Made by a program: the position numbers and the translations under genes. The notes beneath the pieces are model-generated. The model was not told the DNA's origin and searched no databases. It worked only from the letters and a program-made list of their open reading frames with translations. Positions 24,870 through 32,923 of a stretch of 32,923 bases of DNA are shown here, piece after piece. Numbering within the stretch: the stretch's first letter is position 1; each line of letters starts with the position of its first letter. The DNA comes from Sphingomonadaceae bacterium (lineage in GTDB: Bacteria > Pseudomonadota > Alphaproteobacteria > Sphingomonadales > Sphingomonadaceae): the NCBI GenBank assembly GCA_947455865.1, contig CANGQZ010000008.1:1-32923 (forward strand), written 5' to 3'.

Positions 24870-26251
24870 GGGGCATTTGATGGCAAGCGCTGCAGCGACG
24901 CTGCGACGCGCCGCCGCCAATCAGCCTGATCAGATCAGCACGAAGTCGCTCGCATCGAGCACGGGCTTGGTCGAGAACACCGCGATCTGGATCTGCGCCG
25001 CCCCGCCCACGCCGTTGGCGTCGTAGAACAGCGCCCCCGTCGCCTAGTTGTAGACCAGATGCTCGCTTGCCGTGGCGGCCGCAGTGCCGAGCTTGAACTC
25101 GAGCGGATCGAGCGCCCCCGGCAGATCGCCGGCGAACGCCGCGAACGCGGCGCGATCGATTTCGATCTTGTCGACGCCGTGGACGAAATCCTTGATCGTG
25201 TCCTTGCTGGAAGCGGCCTCCAGCACGTCGAAGCGGAAATGGTCCGCGCCGGTGCCGCCGGTAAGGGTATCCGCGCCCGATCCGCCGACGATCGTATCGT
25301 CACCCGCCCCGCCGTTTATAACGTCCTTGCCGGCGAGGCCCTGAAGCAGGTTGTTGCCGGTGTTGCCGGTCAGGGTGTTGGCCCCGGTGTTGCCGGTGCC
25401 GTCGATGTTCAGCGCGCCGGACAGCGTCAGCTTCTCGACATTATCGGCAAGGGTGAAGCTGACGCTGGCCTTTACCAGATCGGCGTTCCCTTCATTGAGC
25501 TGTTCGGTCACCACGTCGGCTTCATTGTCGACGGTATAGGTGTCGTTCCCGGCACCGCCGATGAGCGTATCGATGCCGATTCCGCCGTCGAGCCGATCGA
25601 TCCCGGTGCCGCCGATGATGGTATCGTTGCCCCCACCGCCGACCATGGCGTTGTTCCCGGCCAGCCCGTTGATGACGTTGTCGCCGTCGTTGCCGGTGAG
25701 CGTGTCGTTGAAGGCCGATCCAGTCAGGTTCTCGACGTTGACGATCTTGTCGGTACCGCCGGCAGCCCCGGTGTTCTGGGCCAGGGTTTTGGACAGGTTG
25801 ACCCGCACCGCCGCGGCGGCATCGGCATAACTGACCGTATCGAACCCGCCGCCGCCATCGATCGTATCGTTGCCGGTGCCGCCATTGAGTATATCGTTGC
25901 CCTCATTCCCGTTAAGCGTATCCGCGCCGCCCAGGCCGGAGATGGTATCGTCACCGGCTCCGCCGTTCAGCGTTTCGTTGCCGTCGGTGCCGGTCAGCGT
26001 CTGTCCCGCGACGAGCGCTGCGGTATCGATCAGCCGTGACGCCGGTGTAGTCTCCGGCCCAATAGTCCGCTCCTGCACCGCCATCGACATGATCGATCCC
26101 GCCGACCGAATAGATCTGGTCGTCGCCACCGCCCGTACTGATCGTGTTGGATCCGCCGAGGCCTGCGGACACGGTGTCGTTGCCATCCCGGGTGGTGACG
26201 GTGTTGGTGCCGCCGCCCAGCGCCAGATTGAATTGCTCGAAGCTGCTGTAA

Positions 26252-26342
26252 GTGCCGTGATTGCTGGTGATCGCGCCTGCACCATCGACGGTGAAGGTGG
26301 TATCGGCAAAGGCCGAGAAATCGGCCTGCAGGGTATCGAAGC
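26252..26342. repeat. Direct repeat inside the RTX gene, copy A
   Basis: Nearly identical to 26996-27086 (offset 744 bp, in frame), encoding the module with ADFSAFADTxFTVDGAG and ITSNHGTYS. It reflects duplication of a roughly 230-250-residue unit within the protein. Confidence 0.7.
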
Positions 26343-26995
26343 CCGCGCCGCCGCTGAGGTTCAGCGTTGCGCCCGAAGTGAGCGGGGCCAGGTTCACCTC
26401 TGCAGTATTGTCATCGTCGCTCAGCGTGACGTTGAAGATTTCAATGTTGCTGTATAATCCGTTGCCGATCTGGGCGTTGAAGCTGCCGCCTCCGCTGTCA
26501 GTGAAGGAGCTGCCGGAAGAGACCCCGGTCAGTCCGGTATCATCCCGGTTCAGGGTATTGCTGCCGGCACCCCCATCCACCGAAAAGATCAGGTCGCCCG
26601 CGATGGTAAAGCTGTCGTTCCCCGAACCAGTAGTGATGCCGCCGCCTTCGATCCCGGCAAGCGTCGTGCCGTTCGAAAGCGTGCCGGCGCCGGTTGCACC
26701 GTCGAAGCTGAAGGCCAGACCGGCCGCGGCGGCGCTGTAATCACCGGCCCAGGTATCGGTGTCCGCGCTGCCATCGACATGATCGACCCCGCCAAACGAG
26801 AAGATCTGGTCGTCGCCCGCGCCGCCGTCGATCGTGCTGGTGCCGTCGATAGTCAGCACCACGTCGTTTCCGGCACCAGTACCTATCGTGTTGATGCCGC
26901 CATTGAAGGCGTAGATAGTGTCATTGCCGCCTTGGGTGGTCACCGTGTTGGTGCCGTTGCCCAGCGTCAGCAAGAACTGTTCAAAGTTACTGTAT

Positions 26996-27086
26996 GTGCC
27001 GTGATTGCTGGTGATGACGCCCGCGCCGTCGACGGTGAAAATGGTATCGGCAAAGGCTGAGAAATCGGCCTGCAGCGTATCAAATC
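26996..27086. repeat. Direct repeat inside the RTX gene, copy B
   Basis: Partner of the repeat at 26252-26342. Downstream in the protein the modules stay parallel (GGxDHVDG...WAGDY) but with an offset of 690 bp, so this copy carries an 18-codon insertion that includes a TIDGTSTIDGG segment. Confidence 0.7.
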
Positions 27087-27453
27087 CGCCGCCAGCATCG
27101 ATATTCAATGCGCTGCCAGCCGTCGCCAGCGGCGATGCATTCAGCAGTACCGTGTCATCTCCGCCCGACAGCTTGGCGAAGATCTTTTCGATATTGTAGA
27201 ACTGGACTTAGCTGTAGGGGCTCAGTCCGCCCCACATGTTGCCCTGGAACGAACCCGTGCCGTTAGAACCGATCTTGCTGATCTGTCCGTCGGTCAATGC
27301 CGAATAATCGACGTTCAGCGTGTCGATTCCGTCCGCACCGTCGACCGTGTCGAGCCCGAGCAGCGGATCGAAGGTATCGTCGGCAGCCGTTCCAGTCAGC
27401 TCATCGTCGCCATTGGTGCCCGGAAAGTCCGCCATAGTCTGCCCCTTCGGAAT

Positions 27454-27481
27454 CCGATTCGCTTTGGATGAAGCGAATTGG
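27454..27481 (-). promoter_or_regulatory. Stem-loop in the leader of the RTX gene
   Basis: ATTCGCTT (27457-27464) and AAGCGAAT (27471-27478) are perfect inverted arms around 6 nt, extended by C-G, C-G and one G-T pair. It lies about 20-45 nt upstream of the ATG at 27435. It could be an operator or a leader hairpin. The surrounding 255 bp to the old-yellow-enzyme stop is AT-richer and holds no gene. Confidence 0.45.
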
Positions 27482-27690
27482 GCGGAAGGTTATTTTGGCG
27501 GGGAATTCGCGCAAGTGTATTTTAGGTTGTTATCCGGATTGGCACGTTAACTGCGCAACCGGTCATTTATGGCCATTATGCTTCACAGAATTGACATATC
27601 TGAGTCTGGTTTGGGACGGGCTACACACTTCTGCGGGCGGAACGGCCTAGAAATATCGAAAATTTTCAATTATTAACGTTTGCGATCAGG

Positions 27691-28800
27691 TTAGCCGGCG
27701 AAGCGCGGGTAATCGGTATACCCCCGCCCTTCCCCGACATAGGCATAATCGAAGTCCGGCGCGGCCATCGGCAGACCCACCTGCATCCGCGCGACCAGAT
27801 CGGGGTTGGCCATGTAGGGCCGGCCGAACGAAACCGCATCGGCTTTGCCCGCAGCGATGCAGGCATCGGCGGTGGGGCCATCGAACCCGCCGTTCTGGAT
27901 CAGCACGCCCTTGAACAGGCTGCGGACGCGTTCGATCACCGGGTCTTCGGCCATGTCCATGAAGCCGGCGGCGACCGGTTCGATCAGGTGGATGTAGCCG
28001 AGGCCGAATTCCTGGGCGAGCGCGGCGACCGCTTCGGACAATGCGCCGGGGTCTTCATCGCCCATGCCTTTGCGTGCGCTGGTCGGGCTTATCCTGAGGC
28101 CGACCTTCGCCGGATCGACCTCGGCGGTTACCGCCGCGAAAATCTCGCGGAGCAGGCGGGTGCGGTTCGCGATGCTGCCGCCGTAGCCATCGGTGCGGTG
28201 GTTGGTCGCCGATTTGAGGAACTGATCGATGATGTAGCCATTGGCGCCGTGGACTTCGACCCCATCGAACCCGGCGAGGAGCGCGTTGCGCGCGGCGGCG
28301 CCGAAAGCCTTGACCACCGTATCGATATCGGCCTGCTCCATCGCCCGGGGGACGACATAGGGCTTCATCGGCAGGAACCCGCCATCATAATCGGGCGGCG
28401 GCGGCGCGAAGGTTTCGCCCTCCGAGGCGATCGCCGAAGCACCGAGCGGCTGCGCGCCGCCGATATAATCGGGCAGGACCAGCCGGCCCATGTGCCAGAT
28501 CTGCGCGAAGATCCGACCGCCGGCGGCGTGGACCGCGCCGGTGACCCCGGCCCAGCCGGCGACCTGCTCGGCATTCCACAGCCCCGGCACCCGGTACCAG
28601 CCCATGCCGAGCGGGTGGACCGCGGTCGCCTCCGAAACGATCAGCCCGCAATCGGCACGCTGGGCGTAGTATCCGGCCATCAACGCGGTGGGGACGTTGG
28701 CCGGGGTGGCGCGCGAGCGGGTGAGCGGGGCCATCACCACCCGGTTGGGCAGGGTGAGATCGCCGAGCCGGAGCGGCTGGAACAGGGCATCAAGCGCCAT
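27691..28800 (-). CDS. Old yellow enzyme family NADH:flavin oxidoreductase (NemA/XenB-like)
   Basis: A 369-residue FMN ene-reductase TIM barrel. Seen: LPNRVVMAPLTRSRA (17-31), FDGVEVHGANGYIIDQFL (178-195) with the substrate-binding H184/N187 pair and Y189, and DGYGGSIANRTR (204-215). Such enzymes reduce activated C=C bonds or nitro esters with NAD(P)H. It is the last gene of the minus-strand operon, 12 bp after the nitronate monooxygenase. The natural substrate is unknown; an alpha,beta-unsaturated carbonyl made by the upstream dehydrogenase is plausible. Confidence 0.92.
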   Translation of the reverse strand: MALDALFQPLRLGDLTLPNRVVMAPLTRSRATPANVPTALMAGYYAQRADCGLIVSEATAVHPLGMGWYRVPGLWNAEQVAGWAGVTGAVHAAGGRIFAQIWHMGRLVLPDYIGGAQPLGASAIASEGETFAPPPPDYDGGFLPMKPYVVPRAMEQADIDTVVKAFGAAARNALLAGFDGVEVHGANGYIIDQFLKSATNHRTDGYGGSIANRTRLLREIFAAVTAEVDPAKVGLRISPTSARKGMGDEDPGALSEAVAALAQEFGLGYIHLIEPVAAGFMDMAEDPVIERVRSLFKGVLIQNGGFDGPTADACIAAGKADAVSFGRPYMANPDLVARMQVGLPMAAPDFDYAYVGEGRGYTDYPRFAG

Positions 28801-28812
28801 CGCAAAATCTCC

Positions 28813-29766
28813 TCAGGCCTGCCACACGGGCATGCCCATCGCGGCACGCGCCGCACGATAATCTTCCACCAGCCAGTCGATATAGGCAGCCGCCGGTTCG
28901 CTGCGCTTGATCGCGCCGATGCCCTGCCCGGCGCTCCAGATTTCCTTCCACGCCTTGGCGTTGTCCCCCCCGTCGGAGATGTTGACGTTGCCACGCTCGC
29001 GCTTGACGAGGTTATCGGGATCGAAGCCGTGCTGGATCAGCGAGGGGCGCAGGAAGTTGGCGTTGACCCCGGTGAAGCCGTTGCTGGTGACGATATCGGC
29101 GGCGAAGCCATCGACCACCATCTGCTTGAATTCATTCTGGGTGTTGGCCTCGGTCGTGGAAAGGAAGGCCGAGCCGATATAGGCAAAATCCGCGCCCAGC
29201 ACTTCGGCGGCGAGCACCGAGCGGCCGGTGGCGATGCAGCCCGAGAGCAGCAGCAGCCCATCCCACCATTCGCGGATTTCCTGCATCAGCGCGAACGGCG
29301 ATTGATCGCCGGTGTGCCCGCCCGCGCCGGCGCCGACCGGGATGATCCCGTCCACGCCCATTTCGGCGCATTTGCGCGCGTGACGATCCTTGATCACATC
29401 CTGAAACACGAGCGCGCCATTGGCCTGGAGCTGGCGCACCAGATCAGGATTGGCGGCGAGCGCCAGTACCACGATCGGCACCTTGTGCTTGAGCACGATC
29501 TCCAGATCGGGGCCGAGCCGCGCGTTGGTGCGGTGCGCGACGAGGTTGATCGCATAAGGCTTATCGCCCACCCCGGCCTTGATCCGGGCGATATCGGCAT
29601 CGAGCGCCTCGGTCGTGCGGGCGTTAAGCGCAGGCATCGAGCCGATGATCCCGGCGTTGCACTGGGCGATGACCAGTTCCGGGGTGGAGGCGATGAACAT
29701 CGGTCCCGCCATCACCGGTATCCGCAGCCCGGCCTTGAGCCGCGCCGCCACATCCTTGCTTGCCAT
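28813..29766 (-). CDS. Nitronate monooxygenase family FMN enzyme
   Basis: 317 residues. Seen: the N-terminal RIPVMAGPMFIAS strand of the FMN TIM barrel, a glycine-rich GAGAGGHTGD block with H151 at the catalytic-base position, and GADFAYIGSAFLSTTEA, which is phosphate-binding in the family. Many members are annotated from the fold only, and some act on other carbanion-like or enoyl substrates. The start is taken at ATG 29766, which shares a base with the MaoC stop (TGATG); a TTG at 29769 is possible. It sits between the hydratase and the old yellow enzyme in one operon, so CoA-ester or enone chemistry is as likely as nitronate oxidation. Confidence 0.88.
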   Translation of the reverse strand: MASKDVAARLKAGLRIPVMAGPMFIASTPELVIAQCNAGIIGSMPALNARTTEALDADIARIKAGVGDKPYAINLVAHRTNARLGPDLEIVLKHKVPIVVLALAANPDLVRQLQANGALVFQDVIKDRHARKCAEMGVDGIIPVGAGAGGHTGDQSPFALMQEIREWWDGLLLLSGCIATGRSVLAAEVLGADFAYIGSAFLSTTEANTQNEFKQMVVDGFAADIVTSNGFTGVNANFLRPSLIQHGFDPDNLVKRERGNVNISDGGDNAKAWKEIWSAGQGIGAIKRSEPAAAYIDWLVEDYRAARAAMGMPVWQA

Positions 29767-30617
29767 CAATCCCTCCAGCCGATCTCGCCGCCATCGAGCA
29801 CCTTGCGCTCGCCGACATGCGCAACGAATTGCGCGGTGTTATCTGTTTCGCTGCGCCACACGCTGAACCGCAGCACATCGCCCGGCAGGACGATCCCGGC
29901 GAAGCGGCAGGCGAGCAGCGCCACGGCCGCCGGATCGCGGCCGAGCGCGCGCGAGATGGCGGCGCCGGCGATGCCGTAGCTCGCGAGCCCTTGCAGGATC
30001 GGGCGGGGGAAGCCGGCCTTGGCGGCGATCGCGGGATCGAGATGCAGCGGGTTCCAATCGCCCGAGAGGCGGTAGATCAGCGCCGCGCGGGGGCTGGTGG
30101 CGAAATCGGCAGTGGCATCGGCCGCGCGCGCGGGCAGCGCCCATTCCGAGCGCGGATCGGGCGGGCCGCCGAAGCCGCCATCGCCGCGCAGCAGCAGTGT
30201 CTGGCGCAGTCGGCAATAAATCGCGCCGCTGGCGGCATCGGCTATCGTCCGCTCCAGTGTGAGCACCGCGCCGCGGCCTTCGCCCCGGTCAGTCAGCGAC
30301 ACGACTTGCGCGGTGCCGGCGACTTCGGCGGAAGGCGGGAGCGGGTTCGGAAATTCTGCCCACTGCGCGGCATGGACCAGTTTGCCGAAATCGACCCCGA
30401 GCGCCGGATCGCGGATCCACATGCCCGGGGTGCAGAGCGTGACGGCGAAGCTGGGCAGCACCGCCAGCGCGCGCTCGTCAAGGAAGCGCAAGTCTTCCGC
30501 ATCGAGCGGATCGCTGCCCAGGCCGAGCCCGAGCGCATAAAGGATCGCATCGCGCGGCACGTAATGCGCGCGCGGGCTGCCGAAATCATGCGCGAGGATC
30601 GCCTCGGGATTGATCAC
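29766..30617 (-). CDS. Double-hotdog MaoC-like enoyl-CoA hydratase (R-specific type)
   Basis: 283 residues, two hotdog halves. Seen: the second half carries the hydratase 2 motif SGDWNPLHLDPAIAAKAGFP (185-204) with D187, N189 and H192, followed by PILQGLASYGIA. The first half lacks it, as in the MFE-2 hydratase domain. Expected reaction: trans-2-enoyl-CoA to (3R)-hydroxyacyl-CoA. The start is GTG 30617, preceded by GGGGAG. It is cotranscribed with the SDR upstream, which matches the dehydrogenase domain of the same eukaryotic multifunctional enzyme. Confidence 0.88.
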   Translation of the reverse strand: MINPEAILAHDFGSPRAHYVPRDAILYALGLGLGSDPLDAEDLRFLDERALAVLPSFAVTLCTPGMWIRDPALGVDFGKLVHAAQWAEFPNPLPPSAEVAGTAQVVSLTDRGEGRGAVLTLERTIADAASGAIYCRLRQTLLLRGDGGFGGPPDPRSEWALPARAADATADFATSPRAALIYRLSGDWNPLHLDPAIAAKAGFPRPILQGLASYGIAGAAISRALGRDPAAVALLACRFAGIVLPGDVLRFSVWRSETDNTAQFVAHVGERKVLDGGEIGWRD

Positions 30618-30642
30618 GCTGCCGCTCCCCTTGCGTTTTGGC

Positions 30643-31557
30643 TCACACCGGGTCCCAGGTGAACCAGTCGCCCGAGCGGTGGAGCGGGTAGAAATCGTTC
30701 TGGAACTGGGGGAACACCCGTTCGGTGATCGCCTCTGGGGTCCAGCCTTCCGCAGTGTGCGCGGTGCGCACCGGGCGCGGCTGCGAGAACAGGTAGATCT
30801 CGTTGTTGCGCACGCCGAAGATCTGCCCGGTCACGTTCGCCGCCGCATCGCTGCACAGCGCGACGCAGAACGGGCCGATCTTGTCGGCATCGAGCTTTTT
30901 GAGGCCTTCGACCCGCTTCTGCTGTTCGGGCGTTTCGTTGGGGATCGAGCTGACCATCCGGGTCCACGCCCAGGGCGCGACCGCGTTGGAACGGACCCCG
31001 AAGCGCTGCATATCGACCGCGATCGACTTCGACAGGCCGACGATGCCCATTTTGGCGGCGGCATAGTTGGCCTGCCCGAAGTTGCCGATCAGGCCGGCGG
31101 ACGAGGTCATGTGGACATAGGCCCCGCTGCCCTGTTCCTTGAAGAATGGCGCGGCGGCGCGGCTGGTGTTGAAGCTGCCCATCAGGTGGACCTCGATCAC
31201 CGCGCGGAAATCGTCCGGGCCCATCTTGTGGAAGATCACATCACGCAAGTTGCCGGCGTTGTTGACCACGCCATCAATGCGCCCGAAATTGTCGACCGCG
31301 GCCTTGATCATCCGGCCCGCGCCGTCCCAATCGGCCACGCTATCATGGTTGGCGACCGCCTTGCCGCCCATGGCGCGGATCTCCTCGACCACCTGCTCGG
31401 CGGGCGAGCCTTCGCCGCTGTCATCGCCGGTGAGCGACACACCCAGATCGTTGACCACCACCGCCGCGCCGGCTTTCGCCATGGCGAGCGCAATGCCGCG
31501 CCCCACGCCGCGCCCGGCGCCGGTGACCAGCACCGCCTTGCCTTCCATCAGTCCCAT
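30643..31557 (-). CDS. SDR 3-hydroxyacyl-CoA dehydrogenase (HSD17B4/MFE-2 N-domain-like)
   Basis: 304 residues. Seen: TGAGRGVG (12-19), VVVNDLGVSLTG typical of the peroxisomal multifunctional enzyme group, NNAG (99-102), S152, and Y165-x3-K169, then a long C-terminal extension ending in WFTWDPV. It would oxidise a (3R)-hydroxyacyl-CoA with NAD. Together with the MaoC gene directly downstream it forms the two activities of MFE-2 as separate proteins. The acyl-CoA dehydrogenase lies 29 bp upstream in the same direction. The substrate may be a branched, terpenoid or steroid-like acyl-CoA. Confidence 0.9.
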   Translation of the reverse strand: MGLMEGKAVLVTGAGRGVGRGIALAMAKAGAAVVVNDLGVSLTGDDSGEGSPAEQVVEEIRAMGGKAVANHDSVADWDGAGRMIKAAVDNFGRIDGVVNNAGNLRDVIFHKMGPDDFRAVIEVHLMGSFNTSRAAAPFFKEQGSGAYVHMTSSAGLIGNFGQANYAAAKMGIVGLSKSIAVDMQRFGVRSNAVAPWAWTRMVSSIPNETPEQQKRVEGLKKLDADKIGPFCVALCSDAAANVTGQIFGVRNNEIYLFSQPRPVRTAHTAEGWTPEAITERVFPQFQNDFYPLHRSGDWFTWDPV

Positions 31558-31586
31558 CGTGACGAGTCCTTCCAGTTATCTGCGCG

Positions 31587-32765
31587 TCAGTAGCTGCGCG
31601 GCAGATCGAGCACCTTTTCGGCGATGAAGCACAGGATCAGTTGCTCGGTGATCGGGGCGAGGCGGGTCAACGCGGATTCGCGGTAGAGCCGCTCGACATG
31701 GTATTCCTTGGCATAGCCGAACCCGCCATGGGTCGCGACGGCCTGCCAGGCCGCTTCATGGCACGCGCGCGCGGCGATGAACTTGGCGGCGTTGGCTTCG
31801 GCCCCGCAGGGCAGGCCCATATCGTAAAGCCGCGCCGCCTTCTCGACCATCAGCCACGCGCTTTCGAGATACATCCACTTTTCCGCGAGCGGGTGCTGGA
31901 TGCCCTGGTTCATGCCGATCGGGCGATCGAACACCACCCGTTCCTTGGCATAGTTGACCGCGCGGCGCAGCGCATCGCGGCCGATGCCGATGGCCTCGCA
32001 GGCGATCAGGATCCGCTCGGGATTGAGGCTGTGGAGGATGTAGCCGAAGCCCTTCCCTTCCTCGCCGATGCGGTCTTCCTCGGGAATGAACAGCCCGTCG
32101 ATGAAGATCGCGTTCGAATCGACCGCCTTGCGGCCCATCTTGGGGATCAGGTGGACATCGATCTTGGTGCGATCGAGATCGGTGTAGAAGATGGTGATCC
32201 CGTCAGTCGGCTTGGCGCAATCTTCATACTTGGTGGTGCGCGTCAGCAGCATGATCTTGTTGGCGACCTGCGCGGTCGAGGTCCAGACCTTCTGGCCGTG
32301 GACGACATAGCCGCCCGGGACTTTCTCCGCGAAGGTCTTGATCCGGGTGGTGTTGAGGCCGGCGTCAGGCTCGGTGAAGCCGAAGCAGCACTGGTCTTCG
32401 CCGCTGACCAGCCGGGGGACCCAGCGCGCCTTCTGCTCCTCGGTGCCCTTGACCACGATCGGGTGCGGGCCAAACAGGTTGATGTGGATGGTCGAGGCGG
32501 CAGCGAACCCGCCGCCGCAAGCCGCGACCTCGTTCATCATCGTCATCGCCTCGGTCACGCCAAGGCCCGAGCCGCCGTACTGCTCCGGCATGGTGATGCC
32601 GAGCCAGCCGCCTTCGGCCATCGCACGGTGAAATTCGCGCGGGAATTTGCCGTCATCGTCGCGGGCGAGCCAGTAATCGTCGCCGAACTGGGCGCAGACG
32701 GCGCGGACGCCCTCGCGGATCGCCTGAAGGTCATCGTCGGTGGGCAGGGGGCGAGGATTGCTCAT
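31587..32765 (-). CDS. Acyl-CoA dehydrogenase family protein lacking the usual catalytic Glu
   Basis: 392 residues. Seen: GITMPEQYGGSGLG (N-terminal helical part), CCFGFTEPDAGLNTTRIKT (flavin loop), GYVVHGQKVWTSTAQVA, and a C-terminal HGGFGYAKEYHVERLYRES helix then RLAPITEQLI ending in LPRSY. The site normally reading IYEGT has Pro at the Glu position, and the LCAD-type alternative (E in the FDEAVNY context of the gene at 5816) is Arg here (LRRAVNY). The base, if any, must be elsewhere. The LPRSY ending marks a distinct subfamily seen in several actinobacterial and alphaproteobacterial clusters. The ATG overlaps the stop of the lyase gene upstream (ATGA). Confidence 0.87.
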   Translation of the reverse strand: MSNPRPLPTDDDLQAIREGVRAVCAQFGDDYWLARDDDGKFPREFHRAMAEGGWLGITMPEQYGGSGLGVTEAMTMMNEVAACGGGFAAASTIHINLFGPHPIVVKGTEEQKARWVPRLVSGEDQCCFGFTEPDAGLNTTRIKTFAEKVPGGYVVHGQKVWTSTAQVANKIMLLTRTTKYEDCAKPTDGITIFYTDLDRTKIDVHLIPKMGRKAVDSNAIFIDGLFIPEEDRIGEEGKGFGYILHSLNPERILIACEAIGIGRDALRRAVNYAKERVVFDRPIGMNQGIQHPLAEKWMYLESAWLMVEKAARLYDMGLPCGAEANAAKFIAARACHEAAWQAVATHGGFGYAKEYHVERLYRESALTRLAPITEQLILCFIAEKVLDLPRSY

Positions 32766-32923
32766 AGCGTCTCTCCAGCAGCGGCCAGCGTCTTGTGCGC
32801 CGCCTTGAGGTGGGGGATGTCATACATCTTGCCGTCGATCCCGAGCGTTCCGGCGGTGGGATTGGCGGCGAAAGCAGCGGCGATCTTGCGCGCTTCGGCC
32901 ACTTCCTCGTCCGAGGGGGTGAA
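32762..32923 (-). CDS. HpcH/HpaI (CitE-like) CoA-ester lyase, C-terminal end only
   Basis: 53 residues are visible, cut by the window edge. Seen: FTPSDEEVAEARKIAAAF, then GTLGIDGKMYDIPHLKAA, the closing block of CitE-like CoA-ester lyases (malyl-CoA, beta-methylmalyl-CoA or 3-hydroxy-3-methylglutaryl-CoA type). It is the first gene of the operon seen here. The TGA stop overlaps the ATG of the acyl-CoA dehydrogenase. Substrate and completeness cannot be judged. Confidence 0.75.
   Translation of the reverse strand, partial: FTPSDEEVAEARKIAAAFAANPTAGTLGIDGKMYDIPHLKAAHKTLAAAGETL

Larger units (their letters stand above)
24930..27435 (-). pseudogene. RTX-type calcium-binding secreted protein gene, broken by two stops and a frameshift
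   Basis: About 835 codons if restored. From the 3' side of the strand: ATG at 27435 (MADFPGTNGDDELTG, no signal peptide), an in-frame ochre TAA at 27208-27210 after about 75 codons, then the same frame to GADYWAGDYTG. The frame shifts near 26035-26050 into a long run of GGxGxDxL/GGAGDDTI calcium-binding nonapeptides. The frame then hits an amber TAG at 25044-25046 right after HLVYN. Beyond it, 37 more in-frame codons (starting ATGALFYDANG) end in ASDFVLI-stop at 24930-24932, a typical T1SS C-terminal end. Restored, it would be an RTX protein exported by type I secretion; as written the secretion tail cannot be made. Sequencing error is the main alternative. Confidence 0.8.

Noticed and set aside
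25044..27108. Closely spaced repeats that might be a CRISPR array or satellite DNA
   Set aside because: The periodicity follows RTX nonapeptides and larger protein modules, not fixed repeats with unique spacers.
27591..27620. TTGACA hexamer suggesting a plus-strand promoter
   Set aside because: No acceptable -10 lies 16-19 bp downstream and no plus-strand gene follows.
27988..29979. A 663-codon open frame on the plus strand
   Set aside because: It lies opposite the old yellow enzyme and nitronate monooxygenase genes, whose motifs are intact; the antisense frame is Arg/Asp-rich with no family resemblance, a usual GC-rich shadow.

Overview
The window reads as a chromosomal or megaplasmid segment of a GC-rich alphaproteobacterium, most likely a sphingomonad (Novosphingobium/Sphingobium-like). 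The grounds are codon use, the many ATGA-type gene overlaps, the mix of aromatic-ring and acyl-CoA enzymes, and a 17-kDa-antigen-type glycine-zipper protein. No taxonomic search was possible. No rRNA, tRNA, CRISPR array, integrase or insertion sequence was seen.

Region 1 (1-4.2 kb) is housekeeping-like: the truncated end of a GalE-like epimerase whose YxxxK motif reads YxxxM, a type IV prepilin peptidase, a YqgE/AlgH protein, a small glycine-zipper protein, and a cytochrome c' overlapping a membrane cytochrome b561.

Region 2 (4.2-18.1 kb) is an aromatic catabolic block whose gene set matches the p-cymene/p-cumate (cym/cmt) pathway. XylM/CymAa-type methyl hydroxylase, XylA/CymAb-type reductase and aldehyde dehydrogenase would turn a methylarene into an arene carboxylate. 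A Rieske dioxygenase (alpha and beta), dihydrodiol dehydrogenase (SDR), VOC extradiol dioxygenase, class-II-aldolase-fold decarboxylase and meta-cleavage hydrolase would then open the ring and release a short acid. A CymR-like TetR regulator, a MerR-family regulator, an MptpB-like phosphatase, a P450-rubredoxin pair and a long-chain-type acyl-CoA dehydrogenase are interleaved. The alcohol dehydrogenase, a ferredoxin for the Rieske enzyme and the lower 2-hydroxypentadienoate genes are not in the window. Three 19-bp dyads of form TGCGT-N9-ACGCA lie 36-57 bp ahead of three plus-strand genes in this block and look like one regulator's operators.

Region 3 (18.2-24.9 kb) is a plus-strand run of one six-helix-like membrane protein of unknown function, a CrtC/AttH-like protein, an aminoglycoside-phosphotransferase-fold kinase, a 150-residue unknown, a crotonase lacking both hydratase glutamates, an AMP-forming acyl-CoA synthetase and a small molybdopterin oxidoreductase. 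It looks like activation and processing of an acyl substrate, possibly the side-chain acid released in region 2.

Region 4 (24.9-27.4 kb) is an RTX-type calcium-binding protein gene broken by an ochre codon, a frameshift and an amber codon that removes the C-terminal secretion-type tail.

Region 5 (27.7-32.9 kb) is a tightly packed minus-strand operon read leftwards: CoA-ester lyase (partial), acyl-CoA dehydrogenase, SDR 3-hydroxyacyl-CoA dehydrogenase, double-hotdog MaoC hydratase, nitronate monooxygenase and an old yellow enzyme. It resembles a beta-oxidation-like route with reductive and oxidative flavoenzymes.
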